Assembly (NCBI GenBank): GCA_020250175.1 | Contig: JADCEN010000007.1 | Span: 44,550-108,549, forward strand | Direction: 5' to 3' | DNA: 64,000 nucleotides | From: Rhodobacter sp. | GTDB lineage: Bacteria; Pseudomonadota; Alphaproteobacteria; Rhodobacterales; Rhodobacteraceae | Shown here: positions 61,350 through 64,000 of the stretch, in pieces | Layout of the letters: every line of letters starts with the position of its first letter | Numbering within the stretch: the first letter of the stretch is position 1 | Notes under the pieces: model-generated | What the model was told of the DNA's origin: nothing | Databases searched by the model: none | The model's input: only the letters and a program-made list of their open reading frames with translations | Program-made: the position numbers and the translations under genes

Positions 61350-61997
61350 TCAGCTCGCATTGCCCGACTTGGTCGAAACGGACATGGCCCCAAGGACCGA
61401 CGGACCTTTCTTCTGGCAATAGGATTGCGCCCGCGTCCAGGACGCCATTTCAGCGCGTTTGGAGTTGTTGCGGAACGGGGCCCAGTCGCGGCCCATGCCC
61501 TGCGCCCCGCCACCAGCCACCATGCCGTCGCGGCGCACCTGGACGGCCGCAATCCGGACAGCACAGCTCAGGTTGGACGCACCATCCTTCAGCTCTGCCG
61601 TCGTGGTGGCCTCGCAGCCGAAGTGCCGCGCGGTCGACGGCGCGATCTGAAGCAACCCTATCCACCGTCCTCCGCCGCCCGAGGCGCGCGGGTTCCAGGT
61701 GCTTTCGTGCTTGGCCAGCGCCGACATCAGCCCGGCCCAGAAGGCTTCCCTCTCTGACTCTGCAGCTTCGGCATAGCCGGGGCACCAGGCGGAGATATCG
61801 GCAGGAATGATCTCGGGCAGGTTGGCAGAGTGGTCATCAATGGCGGCCAGGGCTTTTGTGGTCCAGATCGACGCTTCCGGCCGGTGATCCCAGCGCATCG
61901 GCGGCAATTCGGCCTTGGTCCCGTTTGCATCGGCACAGCCCATGGGAAGCGCCAGAATCAGGCCAAGACAGACCGCTTTTATCCCCGAAACCACCAT
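61350..61997 (-). CDS. Lytic transglycosylase (SLT domain) lipoprotein (215 aa)
   Basis: The signal peptide MVVSGIKAVCLGLILALPMG ends in a lipobox (PMGC), so it should be an outer-membrane or periplasmic lipoprotein. The SLT domain shows ALAKHESTWNPRASGGGGRW with the catalytic Glu in HEST, GLLQIAPSTARHFGC and NLSCAVRIAAVQV. It cleaves peptidoglycan glycan strands to anhydromuropeptides. Short of other accessory domains. Divergent from gatB. Confidence 0.83.
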   Translation of the reverse strand: MVVSGIKAVCLGLILALPMGCADANGTKAELPPMRWDHRPEASIWTTKALAAIDDHSANLPEIIPADISAWCPGYAEAAESEREAFWAGLMSALAKHESTWNPRASGGGGRWIGLLQIAPSTARHFGCEATTTAELKDGASNLSCAVRIAAVQVRRDGMVAGGGAQGMGRDWAPFRNNSKRAEMASWTRAQSYCQKKGPSVLGAMSVSTKSGNAS

Positions 61998-62224
61998 TGG
62001 TACGACTCGCGTTGCGCCATGCTCACGGCACGACCCGAACCTGATGCGTCAGAGTTACATCGTCTGGCAACCCATTCGCGGGTGCCGGGGCATCGCGTCG
62101 GCGGGTATCCGCCCGCTTCGCCGGGCACTGATCGGCGGCTTTCCGCCCGCGAGCCCACCGGCTGGCCCCCTTGCCCCGACAACCGCCGGACCCTAGAAAG
62201 ATGGCAACCCGCAAGGAGTGCGCG

Positions 62225-63736
62225 ATGCTCGACCTGACCCATGACGCCCCGAAACCCAAAGTGATTGCCGGGGCAAAGCACGATTGGGAACTGGTGATCG
62301 GCATGGAGATTCATGCCCAGGTGGCATCGAACGCCAAACTGTTTTCGGGCGCTTCCACCGCCTTCGGGGCCGAACCCAATGCCAATGTCGCCTTTGTGGA
62401 TGCGGCGATGCCGGGGATGCTGCCGGTCATCAACGAGTTTTGCGTGGAACAGACGGTTCGCACCGGGCTGGGGTTGAAGGCGCGGATCAACCTTGTTTCG
62501 GCCTTTGACCGCAAGAATTACTTTTATCCCGATCTGCCGCAGGGCTACCAGATCAGCCAGCTGTACCACCCCATCGTCGGCGAAGGTGAGGTGGTGGTGG
62601 AGATGGGTCCGGGCGTGGCGCGGCGCGTGCGGATCGAACGCATCCACCTGGAACAGGATGCGGGCAAGTCGATCCATGACATGGACCCGGCGATGTCCTT
62701 CGTCGATTTCAACCGCACTGGCGTGGCCCTGATGGAAATTGTCAGCCGCCCCGACATCCGTGGCCCGGAAGAGGCTGCGGCCTATGTCACCAAGCTGCGC
62801 CAGATTCTGCGCTATCTGGGCACCTGCGACGGCAACATGCAGAACGGCAATCTGCGCGCCGATGTGAACGTCTCGGTCTGCCGGCCGGGGCAATATGAAA
62901 AGTATCAGGCCACCGGGGATTTCGGCCATCTCGGCACACGGTGTGAGATCAAGAACATGAACTCGATGCGCTTCATCCAGGCCGCGATAGACTATGAGGC
63001 ACGCCGCCAGATCGCCATTCTGGAAGATGGCGGCACGGTGGTGCAGGAAACCCGGCTGTATGACCCCGACCGCAACGAAACCCGGTCGATGCGCAGCAAG
63101 GAAGAAGCGCAGGATTACCGCTATTTCCCCGATCCCGACCTGCTGCCGCTGGAAATCGAACAGGCCTGGGTCGATGGCATCGCCCGGACCATGCCCGAAC
63201 TGCCGGATGCCAGGAAGGCGCGGTTCATCGCCGGTTTCGGCCTGACCGACTACGACGCCACCGTCCTGACCGCCGATCTTGACTCCTCGTCCTTCTTCGA
63301 GGCGGTGGCACAGGGGCGCGACGGCAAGACGGCAGCAAACTGGGTCATCAACGAATTGTTCGGGCGGCTGAACAAGGAAGGGCGCGGCATTGCCGATACG
63401 CCCGTGTCGGCAGGCCAGCTTGGCGGGGTGATCGACCTGATCACCTCCGGCGAAATCTCCGGCAAAATGGCCAAGGACCTGTTCGAGGTTCTGTGGACCG
63501 AAGGCGGTGATCCCGCCGCCGTCGCCGCCGCGCGGGGGATGAAGCAGGTCACCGATACCGGCGCGATTGAGGCGGCGGTAGATGAGATCATCGCGGCCAA
63601 TCCGGCGCAGGTGGAAAAGGCAAAGGCCAACCCCAAACTGGCAGGCTGGTTCACCGGGCAGGTGATCAAGGCGACCGGCGGCAAGGCGAACCCGGCGACG
63701 GTTAATGCACTGGTGGCGGCGAAGCTGGGGCTGTAG
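62225..63736 (+). CDS. gatB: Aspartyl/glutamyl-tRNA amidotransferase subunit B (503 aa)
   Basis: Converts misacylated Glu-tRNA(Gln) and Asp-tRNA(Asn) to the amides as part of GatCAB. Motifs: [73 protein letters not shown] and the tail YqeY-like domain ([20 protein letters not shown]). Length is normal. AAGGAG precedes the ATG at 62225. gatA and gatC are not nearby, which is common. Confidence 0.96.
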   Translation: MLDLTHDAPKPKVIAGAKHDWELVIGMEIHAQVASNAKLFSGASTAFGAEPNANVAFVDAAMPGMLPVINEFCVEQTVRTGLGLKARINLVSAFDRKNYFYPDLPQGYQISQLYHPIVGEGEVVVEMGPGVARRVRIERIHLEQDAGKSIHDMDPAMSFVDFNRTGVALMEIVSRPDIRGPEEAAAYVTKLRQILRYLGTCDGNMQNGNLRADVNVSVCRPGQYEKYQATGDFGHLGTRCEIKNMNSMRFIQAAIDYEARRQIAILEDGGTVVQETRLYDPDRNETRSMRSKEEAQDYRYFPDPDLLPLEIEQAWVDGIARTMPELPDARKARFIAGFGLTDYDATVLTADLDSSSFFEAVAQGRDGKTAANWVINELFGRLNKEGRGIADTPVSAGQLGGVIDLITSGEISGKMAKDLFEVLWTEGGDPAAVAAARGMKQVTDTGAIEAAVDEIIAANPAQVEKAKANPKLAGWFTGQVIKATGGKANPATVNALVAAKLGL

Positions 63737-63862
63737 CTGCCGGGAATCAGCGACCCGGTCCTGATCTGGAACGAAAGGCTGAAACTGGTTGTCGCCTTCC
63801 TCAACGCCATCGGGTTTGGGATGATCGGCTTTGCCGTTCTGAAGCCCCTGACCGGGGATTTA
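63737..63862 (+). pseudogene. Remnant of a small membrane-protein gene downstream of gatB
   Basis: Directly after the gatB stop, in the gatB frame, the sequence reads ISDPVLIWNERLKLVVAFLN then AIGFGMIGFAVLKPLTG, which looks like the N-terminal helix of a small membrane protein. There is no ordinary start codon and the likeness ends near 63862, shortly before the probable insertion sequence. Probably a gene disrupted by that insertion. The identification is tentative. Confidence 0.4.
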
Positions 63863-63935
63863 AGCATGTTCGCGCGGGCTGTCCAACGTATTGCGGCTGT
63901 GATTCAGTTTTGTCGTGGTTTGGCGGAGGCACGAC

Positions 63936-64000
63936 ATGGCTGGAATATCCCCTGTAACGGCGACGCAAGAGCAGACGACGGCGTTGAAGGTTCTGGCGCG
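63936..64000 (+). CDS. Probable transposase N-terminus (runs off window)
   Basis: The ATG at 63936 opens a frame reading MAGISPVTATQEQTTALKVL to the window edge. The Thr/Gln-rich opening resembles IS630-type transposases, and a GGAGG-like ribosome-binding site (GGCGGAGG) precedes it. Only 21 residues are visible, so the call rests on this similarity and on the disrupted gene to the left. Confidence 0.4.
   Translation, partial: MAGISPVTATQEQTTALKVLA

Overview
The window is a GC-rich stretch of chromosome from an alphaproteobacterium, most probably a member of the Rhodobacteraceae (Rhodobacterales). This rests on gene content: a FYDLN-type acidic protein, DUF2125 and DUF1272 proteins, a hisC-tyrA pair, oxygen-dependent hemF, a short-chain fatty acyl-CoA type regulator, malyl-CoA metabolism and a rhamnose-type ABC importer. 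Many genes use GTG or TTG starts and are coupled through ATGA or TGATG overlaps. No rRNA genes or CRISPR arrays are visible. One tRNA, tRNA-Ala(GGC), is present.

Layout. 1-8.7 kb: a MotA/MotB-like envelope pair, a ChaC-type cyclotransferase, DUF2125 and extensin-like proteins, tyrosine and histidine biosynthesis (tyrA, hisC), tRNA-Ala, the FYDLN protein, a YgjP-type metalloprotease and a 5'-truncated LuxR gene. 8.8-15.1 kb: carB with an in-frame palindromic insertion, a Phd/VapC toxin-antitoxin pair, DUF1272 and an APC permease. 15.3-22.3 kb: pabB-pabC (folate), clpS, an RsmC-like methyltransferase, an SDR-fold protein lacking the catalytic lysine, a lipoprotein, hemF and an SMP-30 lactonase-like gene that sits on a truncated histidine-phosphatase start. 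22.6-28.5 kb: a ScfR-type regulator divergent from four glyoxylate/malyl-CoA genes (class V aminotransferase, malyl-CoA lyase, mtkA, mtkB). 28.6-31.1 kb: a compact cassette of phage tail-type genes with no integrase or packaging genes.

31.1-42.4 kb is one minus-strand block of twelve genes joined almost throughout by stop/start overlaps. From 5' to 3' it encodes an enolase-superfamily dehydratase, an acetoacetate-decarboxylase-fold protein, a D-2-hydroxyacid dehydrogenase, a four-gene sugar ABC importer, a FadR-type GntR regulator, a Gfo/Idh oxidoreductase, a TIM-barrel isomerase/epimerase, an L-rhamnose-type mutarotase and an SDR. A divergent SDR gene begins across a 17-base palindrome that is the likely operator. 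I infer a non-phosphorylative deoxyhexose or sugar-acid pathway whose combination of enzymes I do not recognise. This is the best candidate in the window for an undescribed system.

43.3-64.0 kb: a P1B-4-type metal ATPase, a phosphoglycolate-phosphatase-like HAD protein, a fused 5-oxoprolinase/hydantoinase, two coupled glycosyltransferases, a MaoC-like dehydratase with a family III CoA transferase, a universal stress protein behind a perfect FNR box, a photolyase, aminopeptidase N, a transglycosylase lipoprotein and gatB. At the right edge a short membrane-protein remnant is followed by the start of a probable transposase. Several gene-free GC-rich stretches of 390-710 bases (17.1, 22.3, 49.6, 55.3 and 60.7 kb) show no recognisable coding content.
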